Assembly (NCBI GenBank): GCA_017308495.1
Contig: JAFKES010000070.1
Span: forward strand, 1-64,000
DNA: 64,000 nt
Direction: 5' to 3'
Source: Afipia sp.
GTDB lineage: Bacteria; Pseudomonadota; Alphaproteobacteria; Rhizobiales; Xanthobacteraceae
The stretch's first letter is position 1. Each line of letters begins with the position of its first letter. Below, piece after piece: positions 8,814 to 18,060 of this stretch. The notes beneath the pieces are model-generated. The model did not search any database. It was not told where the DNA came from and was given only the letters and a program-made list of their open reading frames with translations. The position numbers were made by a program, and so were the translations under genes.

Positions 8814-9608
8814 ATGAGCGATAGTCCGGAACGGCGCTTTCGCACCCTGTTTATCTCCGACGTCCACCTCGGTGCCCGCGGCTCGCAGGCCGACCGCCTT
8901 CTCGATTTCCTCCGCGTCCACGATGCCGAGACCATCTACCTCGTCGGTGACATCGTCGATGGCTGGGCGCTCAAGTCGAACTGGCACTGGCCGCAGTCCC
9001 ACAACGATTTCGTGCAGAAGATGCTGCGCAAGGTCCGCAAGGGCGCACGGGTGATCTACGTTCCCGGCAATCACGACGAATTCCTGCGCTCCTATTACGG
9101 CACCCATTTCGGCGGCGTCGAGGTGGTCGAAACCGCGATCCATGACGGCGCGGACGGTCGGCGCTATCTGGTCATCCACGGTGATATCTTCGATCTCGTG
9201 GTGCAGAACGCGCGCTGGCTCGCTCATCTCGGCGACAAGGCCTACGATTTCGCGATTCAGATGAACCGGCTGGTGAACGCATTCCGCAGGCTGTTCGGCG
9301 TGCCGTACTGGTCGCTGTCGCAGTGGGCCAAGCTCAAGGTCAAGAACGCGGTCAACTACATCGGCGCGTTCGAGCAGACGCTCGCGGGCGAGGCGCGGCG
9401 GCATGGCGCCGACGGCGTGATCTGCGGCCACATCCACTACGCGACGATCCGCGACGACAACGGCATCCGCTACATGAACTGCGGCGACTGGGTGGAAAGC
9501 TGCACCGCGCTGGTCGAGCATGATGACGGCCGCTTCGAAATCCTGACCTGGACCGATCCGCAGCGGCGCGCGCGGCCGGTCGCGCAGATGGCGCAGCAGG
9601 CGGCCTGA
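8814..9608 (+). CDS. UDP-2,3-diacylglucosamine diphosphatase-like metallophosphoesterase
   Basis: A calcineurin-like phosphoesterase of about 264 residues. The metal-binding blocks appear in order: SDVHLG, GDIVDGW, GNHDE, HGD and GHIHYA. The closest recognised relatives are LpxH-like UDP-2,3-diacylglucosamine hydrolases, but many members of this branch are untested. ATG 8814 is preferred because GGAAAGG lies 7 bases upstream; in-frame ATGs at 8811 and 8799 are alternatives. The stop overlaps the start of the next gene (TGATG), implying translational coupling to the glycosyltransferase and a joint role in a lipid or glycolipid. Confidence 0.8.
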   Translation: MSDSPERRFRTLFISDVHLGARGSQADRLLDFLRVHDAETIYLVGDIVDGWALKSNWHWPQSHNDFVQKMLRKVRKGARVIYVPGNHDEFLRSYYGTHFGGVEVVETAIHDGADGRRYLVIHGDIFDLVVQNARWLAHLGDKAYDFAIQMNRLVNAFRRLFGVPYWSLSQWAKLKVKNAVNYIGAFEQTLAGEARRHGADGVICGHIHYATIRDDNGIRYMNCGDWVESCTALVEHDDGRFEILTWTDPQRRARPVAQMAQQAA

Positions 9609-10681
9609 TGCGCATCCTGATCGCCACCGACGCCTGGCATCCGCAAGTCAACGGCGTGGTGCGCACGCTCGCCATGATGGCGGATGCGGCGCGGGCCATC
9701 GGCGTCGAGGTGGCGTTTCTCACGCCGGAGCCGTTTCGCACCGTGGCGCTGCCGGGCTATCCCGGCCTGCGCGTGGCGCTACCGCGGCCGGGGCGGCTCG
9801 CCCGCATGATTGAGGAGGCGCAGCCGGACTACATCCACATCGCCACCGAAGGCCCTATCGGCGTTCTGGCGCGGCGTTACTGCCTGAAGAACGCCGTGCC
9901 GTTCACCACCAGTTTCCATACCCGGTTTCCGGACTACGTGTCCGCCCGGTTGCCGATCCCGCAAGCGTGGAGCTGGGCGGTGCTGCGTCATTTCCACGGC
10001 GCCAGCGACGCGGTGATGGCGGCGACACCGGCGCTGGCCGACGAACTGCGCGAACGCGGCTTCCGCAACGTCGTGCTGTGGTCGCGCGGCGTCGACGCCG
10101 ATCTGTTCCGGCCGCGCGATTTCGATCTCGCTCTTCCGCGCCCGGTGTTCCTGTCGGTCGGCCGGGTGGCGGTGGAAAAAAACCTCGCGGCGTTTCTCGC
10201 TCTCGATCTGCCCGGCACCAAGGTCGTGGTCGGCGACGGCCCGGCGAAGGCGGGGCTCGAGCGGCAATATCCGGACGCGGTGTTTCTCGGCACCATGCAC
10301 GGCGAGCGGCTGGCGCAGACCTACGCCGCCGCCGATGTGTTCGTGTTTCCGAGCCGCACCGATACGTTCGGGCTGGTGCTGCTGGAAGCACTGGCGAGCG
10401 GCGTGCCGGTGGCGGCGTTTCCGGTGAGCGGCCCATGCGACGTGATCGGCGATGCGCCGGTGGGCGTGCTGGATGACGATTTGCGCGCGGCCTGCCTCGG
10501 TGCGCTGACGCTGTCGCGCGACGCCTGCCGCGACTTCGCGGCGTCGCGAAGCTGGGGCGCGTGCGCGCAGGCCTTCATCGACAATGTCACGCGCGAGCGA
10601 CCGCCGCAGGTCAAGCGCCGCTGGCGCCGCCGGCTCGCGCGCCGGTTGCGGCTGACGTCGGAATCCGCGCCGATGACTTAA
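9608..10681 (+). CDS. Glycosyltransferase family 4 (GT-B fold)
   Basis: A retaining GT-B glycosyltransferase of 357 residues. The N-terminal domain begins with RILIATDAWHPQVNGV, typical of the GT4 family. The C-terminal nucleotide-sugar domain has VGRVAVEKN and the DTFGLVLLEALASG acidic motif. The basic C-terminal tail (rich in Arg, about residues 335-350) could bind membrane phospholipid. Relatives transfer sugars to diacylglycerol or lipid carriers. It overlaps the upstream phosphoesterase by one base, a pairing common in alphaproteobacteria. The acceptor is unknown. Confidence 0.82.
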   Translation: MRILIATDAWHPQVNGVVRTLAMMADAARAIGVEVAFLTPEPFRTVALPGYPGLRVALPRPGRLARMIEEAQPDYIHIATEGPIGVLARRYCLKNAVPFTTSFHTRFPDYVSARLPIPQAWSWAVLRHFHGASDAVMAATPALADELRERGFRNVVLWSRGVDADLFRPRDFDLALPRPVFLSVGRVAVEKNLAAFLALDLPGTKVVVGDGPAKAGLERQYPDAVFLGTMHGERLAQTYAAADVFVFPSRTDTFGLVLLEALASGVPVAAFPVSGPCDVIGDAPVGVLDDDLRAACLGALTLSRDACRDFAASRSWGACAQAFIDNVTRERPPQVKRRWRRRLARRLRLTSESAPMT

Positions 10682-10760
10682 GCTCAGCGCGATGGCACGA
10701 TCAACTCGGCCATGACTCCAGCTCTCTTGCTCTGAGAGGGTGGGGCGCTATACATGCGCC

Positions 10761-11744
10761 ATGACCGATCATGCTCTCCCCACCGCCGCCGATGTCGAAG
10801 CCGCCGCGCGCGTTCTCGCGCCCGTCGCGGTGCGCACGCCGCTGTTGACCTCGCCCGCGCTCGACGCGCTGACCGGCGGCCGGGTGTTCCTCAAGCCGGA
10901 AGTGTTGCAGCGGACCGGTTCGTTCAAGTTCCGCGGCGCGTTCAACAAGCTGTCGTCGATCGCGCAGGCGGCGCGGCCGGCGGGCGTGGTCGCGTTCTCG
11001 TCCGGCAATCATGCCCAGGGCGTCGCGGCGGCGGCGCAGATTCTCGGCATGCCGGCCACCATCGTGATGCCGAAGGACGCGCCGGTCTCCAAGATCGAAC
11101 GCACCAGGGGCTACGGTGCGGAGGTCGTGCTTTATGACCGCGACAAGGAGGACCGCGACGCCATCGCCCGCGATCTGGCGCGCCAGCGCGGCGCGACGGT
11201 GGTGCCGCCGTTCGACGATCCGTGGGTTATCGCCGGGCAGGGCACGGTCGGTCGCGAGATCGCCGAGGACCTCGCCGCGCGCGGGCTCGCGCCCGATATC
11301 GTGTCGGCGCCGGCGTCCGGCGGCGGGCTGATGGCCGGCATCGCGCTGGCGATCCGGGCCAAGTTCGCCGACGCCGCGCTGGTCACCGTCGAGCCGGACG
11401 GGTTCGACGATCACGCCCGCTCGTTCGCGGCCGGGCATCGCGAGCCGCATCGCGCCATCGGCCGCACCATCTGTGACGCGCTGATGGCGTCGATCCCGGG
11501 TGAGCTGACCTTCGCCATCAACAACGGACTGGGCGCGCACGGCGTCACCACCACCGACGCCGAGGTGGGCGCGGCCGTGGCTTTCGCATTCCGCGAACTG
11601 AAGCTGGTGGTCGAGCCGGGCGGCGCGGTGGCGCTGGCGGCGCTGCTCGCGGGGCGGATCGACGCCCGGGGCAAGACCGTGGCCATCGTGCTGTCCGGCG
11701 GCAATGTCGATGCCGACCTCTACGCGCGGCTCATTCAACCCTAG
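10761..11744 (+). CDS. Threonine/serine dehydratase, PLP-dependent
   Basis: A fold-type II PLP enzyme of 327 residues related to threonine ammonia-lyase and serine racemase. The PLP Schiff-base Lys56 lies in SFKFRGA. The SGNHAQG and ASGGGL loops bind substrate and cofactor phosphate. There is no C-terminal ACT regulatory domain, so it resembles the catabolic or short form. ATG 10761 is favoured by similarity over GTG 10740; neither has a strong ribosome site. Its TAG stop shares a CTAG tetranucleotide with the stop of the convergent downstream gene. Confidence 0.85.
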   Translation: MTDHALPTAADVEAAARVLAPVAVRTPLLTSPALDALTGGRVFLKPEVLQRTGSFKFRGAFNKLSSIAQAARPAGVVAFSSGNHAQGVAAAAQILGMPATIVMPKDAPVSKIERTRGYGAEVVLYDRDKEDRDAIARDLARQRGATVVPPFDDPWVIAGQGTVGREIAEDLAARGLAPDIVSAPASGGGLMAGIALAIRAKFADAALVTVEPDGFDDHARSFAAGHREPHRAIGRTICDALMASIPGELTFAINNGLGAHGVTTTDAEVGAAVAFAFRELKLVVEPGGAVALAALLAGRIDARGKTVAIVLSGGNVDADLYARLIQP

Positions 11745-12742
11745 CTGAAGAACGCGACCTTCTCGGCCTGGCTCATGCGCCGGATCGCGGCCAAGGGGTC
11801 GTTGCGGGCCGGAGCCGGCCTGGCGACGATGCCGCTGGCGATCAGGCTCGCGCCGAGCGAGGTCGCGGCCACGGGCTCTGCCGTGGTCTCGGCGGTTGTC
11901 TCTGTTGTCGTGATCGCCGCCACCTCGGTGATCACGTCCGGCGCGGTCTCCGCCGTCGGCGCAGGCTCGACGTTCGTCGCGACCACGTGCAGGTGAGCGG
12001 CCGCGTTCTGGTCCTCGGGCAGGAGTGCTTCGGGACCGGCCTGTGCGGTGGTGTCAGCGCGCGGGGCTGGGTCCGCCTCGATCGCAACCACGATTGTCGC
12101 AGGTGCGGTATCCGCCGCTTCCGCCCGGTCGAACAGGTCGTCCATGACGGCTGCCGCCTCGCCGGACGGGGCGGCCAGCCCGTCGATCTGCCGTGCGGCC
12201 CGGTCGAAGGCCTCCGCCACGGCGTCCCGCAGGCCGCCTGAGGCGAACTGGTCGCAGGCGGCGTTGATGGCATCCACCTGGGTTTCCAGCAGCGTGCAGA
12301 TGCGGCCGTCCGCGCCGGATTCGCGCAGGCCCCACGCGATCTCGCGGATCACCCGTGCGCATTTGCGCGCCGGCGCCAGCGCTTCGTCCATGGTTGGGCC
12401 GGCAAGCGCCGCGACGGCGTCGTCCCGCGCGGCGGCGACGATGGCCCCGACCACGGCCAACGCCTCGGGGCGCGCGCTGACGGGGGGCTCGGCCGGGGGC
12501 TGCGGCTTTTGCGGGTCGTCCTTCTGCGCCGCCAGCGCCTGTTCGATGCGGGTGACCGCTTCGAGCACCATGGCGGTGTCGGCGTTGCGGTTGCGTCTCG
12601 TGTATTCGTCGAGAAACCAGCGGCCGCGCGCGGTTTCCTGAAAGGCCTCGCGGATCGCCTCGAACTCCGCGTCGGCGGGCGCGGCGGCGCGGGCCGGGAC
12701 CGGAGAGAGGGCGACGACTTTCTGGGCCGTATCCTGGGCCAT
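11741..12742 (-). CDS. Conserved alphaproteobacterial protein of unknown function
   Basis: A 333-residue protein that I do not recognise as a named family. The N-terminal part holds ETARGRWFLDEYTRRNRNAD (about residues 36-55), a motif I recall from several uncharacterised Hyphomicrobiales proteins. The middle (about 120-200) is helical, with conserved-looking Cys and Arg. The C-terminal third is low-complexity Ala/Thr/Glu, ending in a short RMSQAEKVAFFS helix. There is no signal peptide or membrane helix. The start at ATG 12742 is uncertain; ATG 12775 and GTG 12784 are alternatives. It is convergent with the dehydratase, sharing a CTAG stop. Confidence 0.6.
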   Translation of the reverse strand: MAQDTAQKVVALSPVPARAAAPADAEFEAIREAFQETARGRWFLDEYTRRNRNADTAMVLEAVTRIEQALAAQKDDPQKPQPPAEPPVSARPEALAVVGAIVAAARDDAVAALAGPTMDEALAPARKCARVIREIAWGLRESGADGRICTLLETQVDAINAACDQFASGGLRDAVAEAFDRAARQIDGLAAPSGEAAAVMDDLFDRAEAADTAPATIVVAIEADPAPRADTTAQAGPEALLPEDQNAAAHLHVVATNVEPAPTAETAPDVITEVAAITTTETTAETTAEPVAATSLGASLIASGIVARPAPARNDPLAAIRRMSQAEKVAFFS

Positions 12743-12829
12743 GACAACCTGTTGGCAAAAGCGTTGTCCATCCATCACGGACACGCGCTAGATAGCGGTG
12801 ACGACGAACCGCAGCGAATCGCCATCACA

Positions 12830-14041
12830 TTGCAAGCCAGCGCATCACAAAACCACCCGGCGGGGCAATCCGTTGCCCGGCGATTCGCGCGGCGTGTCAG
12901 CCTGTTTTACGGCTCGACCTTCGGCATCGCCGGAATCCATCTGCCGTTTTTTCCGGTCTGGCTGAAGGCGATCGGGCTCGACGTGGCCTGGATCGGCCTC
13001 ATCATCGCTACGCCGTCGCTGTGTCGCTTCACGGTTCAGCCGTTCGCCACGGCGGCGGCGGAGCGTCATCATGTCCTGCGCGGGACGATGATCGCGCTGG
13101 CGTTCGCGAGCGCCGGCGGCTTCGCGCTGCTGGGGCTGCTGCATCAGCCGCTGATCCTGCTGGCGGTGTACCTGCTGATCGCCTGCGTCTGGACGCCGAT
13201 CACGCCGCTGACCGACGGCTACGCGCTGAAGGGCGTCACCCGCCATGGGCTCGATTACGGGCGAATGCGGCTGTGGGGCTCGGCGTCCTTCATGATCGCG
13301 GCGCTGGTGGGGGGATGGCTGCTCGACCTGATCGATCCGCGCAATGTGATCTGGATCATCGTGGCGGCGGCCGTACTCAGCGCGCTGGTCAGCCTCGGCC
13401 TCCCGGCGCTGGACGAGGCCGCCATGACGCCGGCCCAGCCGCATGCGCAGGCGGCGCCGGCGCGGGCGAGCAGCCTGCTGCGCGCGCCGCTGTTTCTCGC
13501 CATCGTCGCGGCGTCGGCGCTGATCCAGGGCAGCCATGCGGCCTATTACGCCTTCGCATCGATCACCTGGCAGAATGCGGGGTATGGCGGGTTCGCCGTG
13601 GCGGCGCTGTGGTCGCTCGGGGTGATCGCCGAGATCGTGGTGTTCCTGCTTTCGCCGCGCCTGACGCTGTCGCCGACCACCATGGTCCTGATCGGGGCGG
13701 CCAGCGCCGTGGTGCGATGGATCCTCACGGCGCTGGAGCCGCCGCTCGCGCTGCTGACGGCGGTGCAGCTCCTTCACGGCCTGACCTTCGGCATCACCCA
13801 GGTCGGCATCGTCGCGCTGATGGTGCGCGCCGTTCCCCATCACAAGCTCGCCAGCGCGCAGGGTTACATGGTGGCGCTGCAGGGGGGCGTCACCAGCCTG
13901 GTGATGGTGGGCTCGGGACTGATCTATGCCCGCTTCGGCGAGGGGGTCTATTACGCCATGGCGGCAATGGCGCTGGCGGGCGGCGCGGTGATGGCCGCCG
14001 CGCGGAGCCGGCTCGAACGGGCGGCCCCGGCGACGAACTAG
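12830..14041 (+). CDS. MFS transporter (MFS_1-like/HcaT-like)
   Basis: A major facilitator permease of about 403 residues with twelve predicted helices in two halves, split by a loop near residue 200. The opening region (FYGSTFGIAGIHLPFFPVWLKA) resembles the LacY/HcaT-like MFS_1 branch. The substrate is unknown. There is no good ATG. TTG 12830 is the best in-frame start that gives a normal length and avoids antisense overlap with the upstream gene, but no strong ribosome site is visible. Its TAG stop overlaps that of the convergent epimerase gene in a CTAG. Confidence 0.8.
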   Translation: MQASASQNHPAGQSVARRFARRVSLFYGSTFGIAGIHLPFFPVWLKAIGLDVAWIGLIIATPSLCRFTVQPFATAAAERHHVLRGTMIALAFASAGGFALLGLLHQPLILLAVYLLIACVWTPITPLTDGYALKGVTRHGLDYGRMRLWGSASFMIAALVGGWLLDLIDPRNVIWIIVAAAVLSALVSLGLPALDEAAMTPAQPHAQAAPARASSLLRAPLFLAIVAASALIQGSHAAYYAFASITWQNAGYGGFAVAALWSLGVIAEIVVFLLSPRLTLSPTTMVLIGAASAVVRWILTALEPPLALLTAVQLLHGLTFGITQVGIVALMVRAVPHHKLASAQGYMVALQGGVTSLVMVGSGLIYARFGEGVYYAMAAMALAGGAVMAAARSRLERAAPATN

Positions 14042-15039
14042 CCCCAGAGCGTGGCCTCGGGCGGATCAACCGTGCTGCCGTCGTAGCGCAGGCCGTGGTC
14101 GCGATCCTTGGCCAGCAGCAGCGGCCCGTCGAGATCGACCACCCGCGCCGCCTGCGCCGCGATCAGCGCCGGGGCCATGGACAGCGAGGTCCCGACCATG
14201 CAGCCGACCATGATGTCGAAGCCGAGGGCACTGGCGGCGTCGGCCATGGCCAGCGCCTCGGTCAGGCCGCCGGTCTTGTCGAGCTTGATGTTGATGGCGT
14301 CGTAGCGCTGGCGCAGCCCGTCGAGCGAGGCGCGGTCGTGCACGCTCTCGTCGGCGCAGACCGGTATCGGCCGCCGGATCCGCGCCAGCCGCTCGTCGCG
14401 CCCGGCGGGCAGCGGCTGCTCCACAAGTGTCACCCCCGCCGCGGCGCAGGCGGCGAGGTGGCGCTCCAGACTGTCCTCGGTCCAGGCCTCGTTGGCGTCC
14501 ACGATCAGCTCGGATCTGGGCGCGGCCCGGCGCACCGCCGCGATCCGGGCCTCGTCGCCGTCGCCGCCGAGCTTGATCTTGAGCAGCGGACGGCGGCTGG
14601 CGCGGGCGGTCGCCTCCGCCATGGCTTCGGGACTGCCGAGCGAGATCGTATAGGCGGTGGTGAGCGGGCGGGGTGCGGGCCGCCCGAGCAGGTCCCATGC
14701 GCGCCGGCCGGCCGTCTTGGCCGCGAGGTCCCATAGCGCGCAGTCGAGCGCGTTGCGGGCCGCGCCCGCCGGCATTCGCGCCTGCAGCGCCTGCGGGTCC
14801 ATGTCCTGCGCGAAGGCGTCCCGCATCGCCAGGATCGCGGCCAGCGTTCCCTCCGGCGTCTCGCCATAGCGGGCATAGGGCACGCATTCGCCGTGTCCGG
14901 ACGGGCCGTCCGCCGCGCCCGCGTGACTTACCCGTGCCACAATCACCACGGCTTCTGTCTTGGCCCCGCGGCTGATGGTGAAGCCGCCGGCGATAGGCCA
15001 GCGCTCGATCCGTGCGTCGAGTGTCAACGATGGCATCAT
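14038..15039 (-). CDS. Dipeptide epimerase (enolase superfamily; DgcA-like)
   Basis: An enolase-superfamily enzyme of about 333 residues. Hallmarks are the catalytic KIK (in LLKIKLGG), metal ligands in VDANEAW, EQPLP and CADES, and the second catalytic lysine in NIKLDKTGG. This matches L-Ala-D/L-Glu epimerases that recycle peptidoglycan peptides; alphaproteobacterial relatives are also called DgcA (N-acetyl-D-Glu racemase). Start ATG 15039 or 15036; the frame continues to a TTG at 15084 with no ribosome site. It is divergent from the mla operon. Confidence 0.87.
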   Translation of the reverse strand: MMPSLTLDARIERWPIAGGFTISRGAKTEAVVIVARVSHAGAADGPSGHGECVPYARYGETPEGTLAAILAMRDAFAQDMDPQALQARMPAGAARNALDCALWDLAAKTAGRRAWDLLGRPAPRPLTTAYTISLGSPEAMAEATARASRRPLLKIKLGGDGDEARIAAVRRAAPRSELIVDANEAWTEDSLERHLAACAAAGVTLVEQPLPAGRDERLARIRRPIPVCADESVHDRASLDGLRQRYDAINIKLDKTGGLTEALAMADAASALGFDIMVGCMVGTSLSMAPALIAAQAARVVDLDGPLLLAKDRDHGLRYDGSTVDPPEATLWG

Positions 15040-15175
15040 TTGTGAAATCGATTCTGGCGGGGCGGGCTTGCTCGAACGTTGCAATTATGGCTCTTAAGGC
15101 GATCCCCGTACAGTTTGTTGTCCTTGAGACAGGTTGTGTGATCGGCCGGACGCTGAATCGGCGCAGGAGTTGGGC

Positions 15176-16312
15176 TTGAACGGCAATCCGACATTGGAAC
15201 AGGTGACCTTCGGCGCGACCCCGGCGCTGCGCGCGAGCGGCCAATGGACGGTCCATCACGCGCCGGCGCTGGAACGGCTGATCGAGCGCACCGAAAAGGC
15301 CAGCGGCGGCAACCCGGAGCTCGTGATCGACGTGTCGCAGATCTCCAGCCTCGATACCTTCGGGGCGTGGCTGATCGAGCGGCTGCGCCGCAGCCTCAGC
15401 CGGGACGGCGTCGAGCCGCAGGTCGCGGGCCTGTCCGAGAACTATGCGAGCCTCGTCGACGAGGTGCGGCGAGTGGAGCCCGGCGCGGTGGGCGGCCACC
15501 GCCGGCGCCAGACCGTGGCCGGCATGCTGGACAGCATCGGCCGCAGCGTGGTCGAGATCGGCACCACGCTGGTGGCGCTGGTCAGCATGCTGGGGGCGAT
15601 CCTCTACACGCTGGGGCGGGTAATCCGCCACCCGAGCCGATTTCGCTTCACCTCGATGGTGCATCACCTCGAACAGGTGTGCTGGCGCGCGGTGCCGATC
15701 GTGCTGCTGATCACCTTCCTGATCGGCTGCATCATCTCGCAGCAGGGCATTTTCCATTTCCGCAAGTTCGGCGCGGATGTGTTCGTCGTCGACATGCTCG
15801 GCGTGCTGGTGCTGCGCGAACTCGGCGTGCTGCTGGTGGCGATCATGGTGGCCGGCCGCTCCGGCAGCGCCTACACCGCCGAGCTCGGCTCGATGCGGAT
15901 GCGCGAGGAGGTGGACGCGCTGCGCACCATGGGTTTCGATCCCACCGAGGTGCTGATCCTGCCCCGGGTGATGGCGCTGATTATCGCGATGCCGATCTTG
16001 GCGTTTCTGGGCGCGATGGCCGCGCTCTATGGCGGCGGTCTGGTCGCCTGGGGCTATGGCGGGGTGCAGCCCGACGCCTTTCTGGCGCGCCTGAAGGAAG
16101 CGATCTCGATCGATCACTTCACGGTCGGCATGGTCAAGGCTCCGTTCATGGCGCTGGTGATCGGCATCGTCGCCTGCGTCGAGGGCGCGGCGGTCAAGGG
16201 CAGCGCCGAGTCGCTCGGCAAGCACACCACCGCCTCGGTGGTGAAATCGATTTTCTTCGTCATCGTGATGGATGGTCTGTTCGCGATCTTCTTCGCGACG
16301 ATCAACATGTAG
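15176..16312 (+). CDS. mlaE: STAS-MlaE family ABC transporter permease
   Basis: Permease of a retrograde phospholipid (Mla-type) ABC transporter in the inner membrane. About 378 residues: an N-terminal STAS-like domain (about 1-100) is fused to the MlaE permease, which has conserved GRSGSAYTAELG, DALRTMGFDP and EGAAVKGSAE segments. STAS is a separate protein (MlaB) in E. coli, so this fused form replaces mlaB. TTG 15176 is chosen because CAGGAG lies 6 bases upstream. It starts the mlaE-mlaF-mlaD operon. Confidence 0.88.
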   Translation: MNGNPTLEQVTFGATPALRASGQWTVHHAPALERLIERTEKASGGNPELVIDVSQISSLDTFGAWLIERLRRSLSRDGVEPQVAGLSENYASLVDEVRRVEPGAVGGHRRRQTVAGMLDSIGRSVVEIGTTLVALVSMLGAILYTLGRVIRHPSRFRFTSMVHHLEQVCWRAVPIVLLITFLIGCIISQQGIFHFRKFGADVFVVDMLGVLVLRELGVLLVAIMVAGRSGSAYTAELGSMRMREEVDALRTMGFDPTEVLILPRVMALIIAMPILAFLGAMAALYGGGLVAWGYGGVQPDAFLARLKEAISIDHFTVGMVKAPFMALVIGIVACVEGAAVKGSAESLGKHTTASVVKSIFFVIVMDGLFAIFFATINM

Positions 16313-16333
16313 GACGGGATTCAGGGAGCCTCG

Positions 16334-17104
16334 ATGGCGGCTTTTTCAGACGATGCGATCATCCGGGTGCGCGACCTCACCGTCGGCTTCGGCCACCATA
16401 TGGTGCTCGAGCATCTCGACCTCGACGTGAAGCGTGGCGAGATCCTCGGCTTCGTCGGGGCCTCCGGCGCGGGCAAGTCGGTGCTGCTGCGCACGATCAT
16501 CGGTCTGGTCCCCAAGATCAGCGGGCGGATCGAGGTGTTCGGCGTCGATCTCGATACCGCCAGCGACGACGAGCGCCAGGCGGTGGAGCGGCGCTGGGGC
16601 GTGCTGTTCCAGCACGGCGCGCTGTTCTCGTCGCTCAACGTGCGCCAGAATATCCAGTTTCCGGTGCGCGAGTTCATGAACGTGTCCGAGCGCCTGCTCG
16701 ACGAGATCGTCGCCGCCAAGCTGGTGATGGTCGGCCTCAAGCCCGAGGTGGCGGACCGTTACCCCTCCGAACTGTCGGGCGGCATGATCAAGCGCGTGGC
16801 GCTCGCCCGGGCGCTGGCCCTCGATCCGGAGATCGTATTCCTCGACGAGCCGACCTCCGGCCTCGACCCGATCGGCGCCGGCGATTTCGACCAGCTGGTG
16901 ATGACCCTGCAGCGCACTTTGGGCCTGACCGTTTTTATGGTAACGCATGACCTCGACAGCCTTAAAACGGCCTGCAATCGCATTGCAGTGTTGGGGGATC
17001 GTAAGGTTCTCCTGGTAGGCACGATGGATGACATGCTGGCCTCGCAGCATCCTTGGCTGCGGGCCTATTTCCATGGCAAGCGTGCCCGGGCCGTCGTTGC
17101 GTAG
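16334..17104 (+). CDS. mlaF: ABC transporter ATP-binding protein MlaF
   Basis: The ATPase of the lipid transport complex, 256 residues. Walker A is GASGAGKS (residues 42-49). The Q-loop is in LFQHGALFSS, the signature is LSGGM, and Walker B is IVFLDEPTSGLDP, followed by the switch His in VTHD. These patterns match MlaF closely. The ribosome site (CAGGGAG) and 21-base spacing after mlaE indicate cotranscription. Confidence 0.92.
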   Translation: MAAFSDDAIIRVRDLTVGFGHHMVLEHLDLDVKRGEILGFVGASGAGKSVLLRTIIGLVPKISGRIEVFGVDLDTASDDERQAVERRWGVLFQHGALFSSLNVRQNIQFPVREFMNVSERLLDEIVAAKLVMVGLKPEVADRYPSELSGGMIKRVALARALALDPEIVFLDEPTSGLDPIGAGDFDQLVMTLQRTLGLTVFMVTHDLDSLKTACNRIAVLGDRKVLLVGTMDDMLASQHPWLRAYFHGKRARAVVA

Positions 17105-17122
17105 CGTTTTGGAGTTAGGTTT

Positions 17123-17977
17123 ATGGAAACAAAGGCGAATTTCGTCCTGATCGGGGCGTTCACGCTGGCCGTGATCGGTGCCGCCTTCGGGTTTGTCTTC
17201 TGGTTCCAGAGTCTTGGCGCGGCAGCCCAGCGGGTGCCGCTGCGCATCGTGTTCGAGGGCGCGGCGTCCGGCCTGCGCACCGGCGGCAACGTCAATTTCA
17301 ACGGCATCAAGATCGGCGAGGTCACCTCGATCAAGCTCGACGATCCCAAGCGCGTGGTGGTGATCACCGCCGTGGACAAGAACGCCCCGATCCGCAAGGA
17401 CTCGGTGGTCGGCCTCGAATTCGCCGGCCTCACCGGCGTGTCCTCGATCTCGCTCAAGGGCGGTACGGTGGAGGCGGGCGGCGTCCCGGTGGGCGACGAC
17501 GGCGTGCCGACGCTGACGGCCGATCCCAACGCCATTCAGGATATCGGCGAGGCGGTGCGCGGCGTGCTGCAGAACGTCAACAGGCTGGTGTCCGACAACC
17601 AGGAGGCGCTCAAGAGCAGCATCGGCAACCTCGAAACCTTCTCCAAGAGCCTCGCCGCCAACTCCGCGCGCATCGACAGCATCATGGCCGGCGTCGATAA
17701 TCTGATGGGCAACAAGGACGGCAAGGAGGGCGAACTGCAACTCGCCGCCAAGTCGTTCCGCGAACTTGCCGAGAATCTCGACAAGCGCACCGCCATGCTG
17801 CTCAGCGACGGCCGCGTTCTGATCGGCGACAGCCGCCGTACGCTGGCCGACATCAGCCGCGCGGTGAACAATTTCGACCGCAACCCGACGCGGGTGCTGT
17901 TCGGGGCCAGCGCCCGGGACGCCGCGCCGGCATCCCCGCCGCAGAACCCGCGGGACGCCAAGGCGCAGCGGCGCTAA
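17123..17977 (+). CDS. mlaD: MCE domain lipid-binding protein MlaD
   Basis: The substrate-binding component of the Mla-type transporter, anchored by one N-terminal helix (about residues 8-30). It projects into the periplasm, where MCE domains form a hexameric ring. 284 residues: an MCE domain about 38-115 (with GLRTGGNVNFNGIKIGEV), then a long helical region and a Pro/Ala tail. It is longer than E. coli MlaD (about 180) and more like the alphaproteobacterial type. Last gene of the operon. The auxiliary lipoprotein (DUF330/LptE-like) that often follows in such operons is absent here. Confidence 0.9.
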   Translation: METKANFVLIGAFTLAVIGAAFGFVFWFQSLGAAAQRVPLRIVFEGAASGLRTGGNVNFNGIKIGEVTSIKLDDPKRVVVITAVDKNAPIRKDSVVGLEFAGLTGVSSISLKGGTVEAGGVPVGDDGVPTLTADPNAIQDIGEAVRGVLQNVNRLVSDNQEALKSSIGNLETFSKSLAANSARIDSIMAGVDNLMGNKDGKEGELQLAAKSFRELAENLDKRTAMLLSDGRVLIGDSRRTLADISRAVNNFDRNPTRVLFGASARDAAPASPPQNPRDAKAQRR

Positions 17978-18060
17978 AGGCGCAGCGCGGACTGCGCATG
18001 GTGCTTGTGGTCGCTCGGGCGGCATGGGACCGGAGCCGCGATTGCTGCTGCCCTTGCAGG

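Noticed and set aside
14066..16225. 719-codon minus-strand frame spanning the epimerase and mlaE
   Set aside because: It overlaps two recognisable genes, and its translation is composed of shadow sequence from both.
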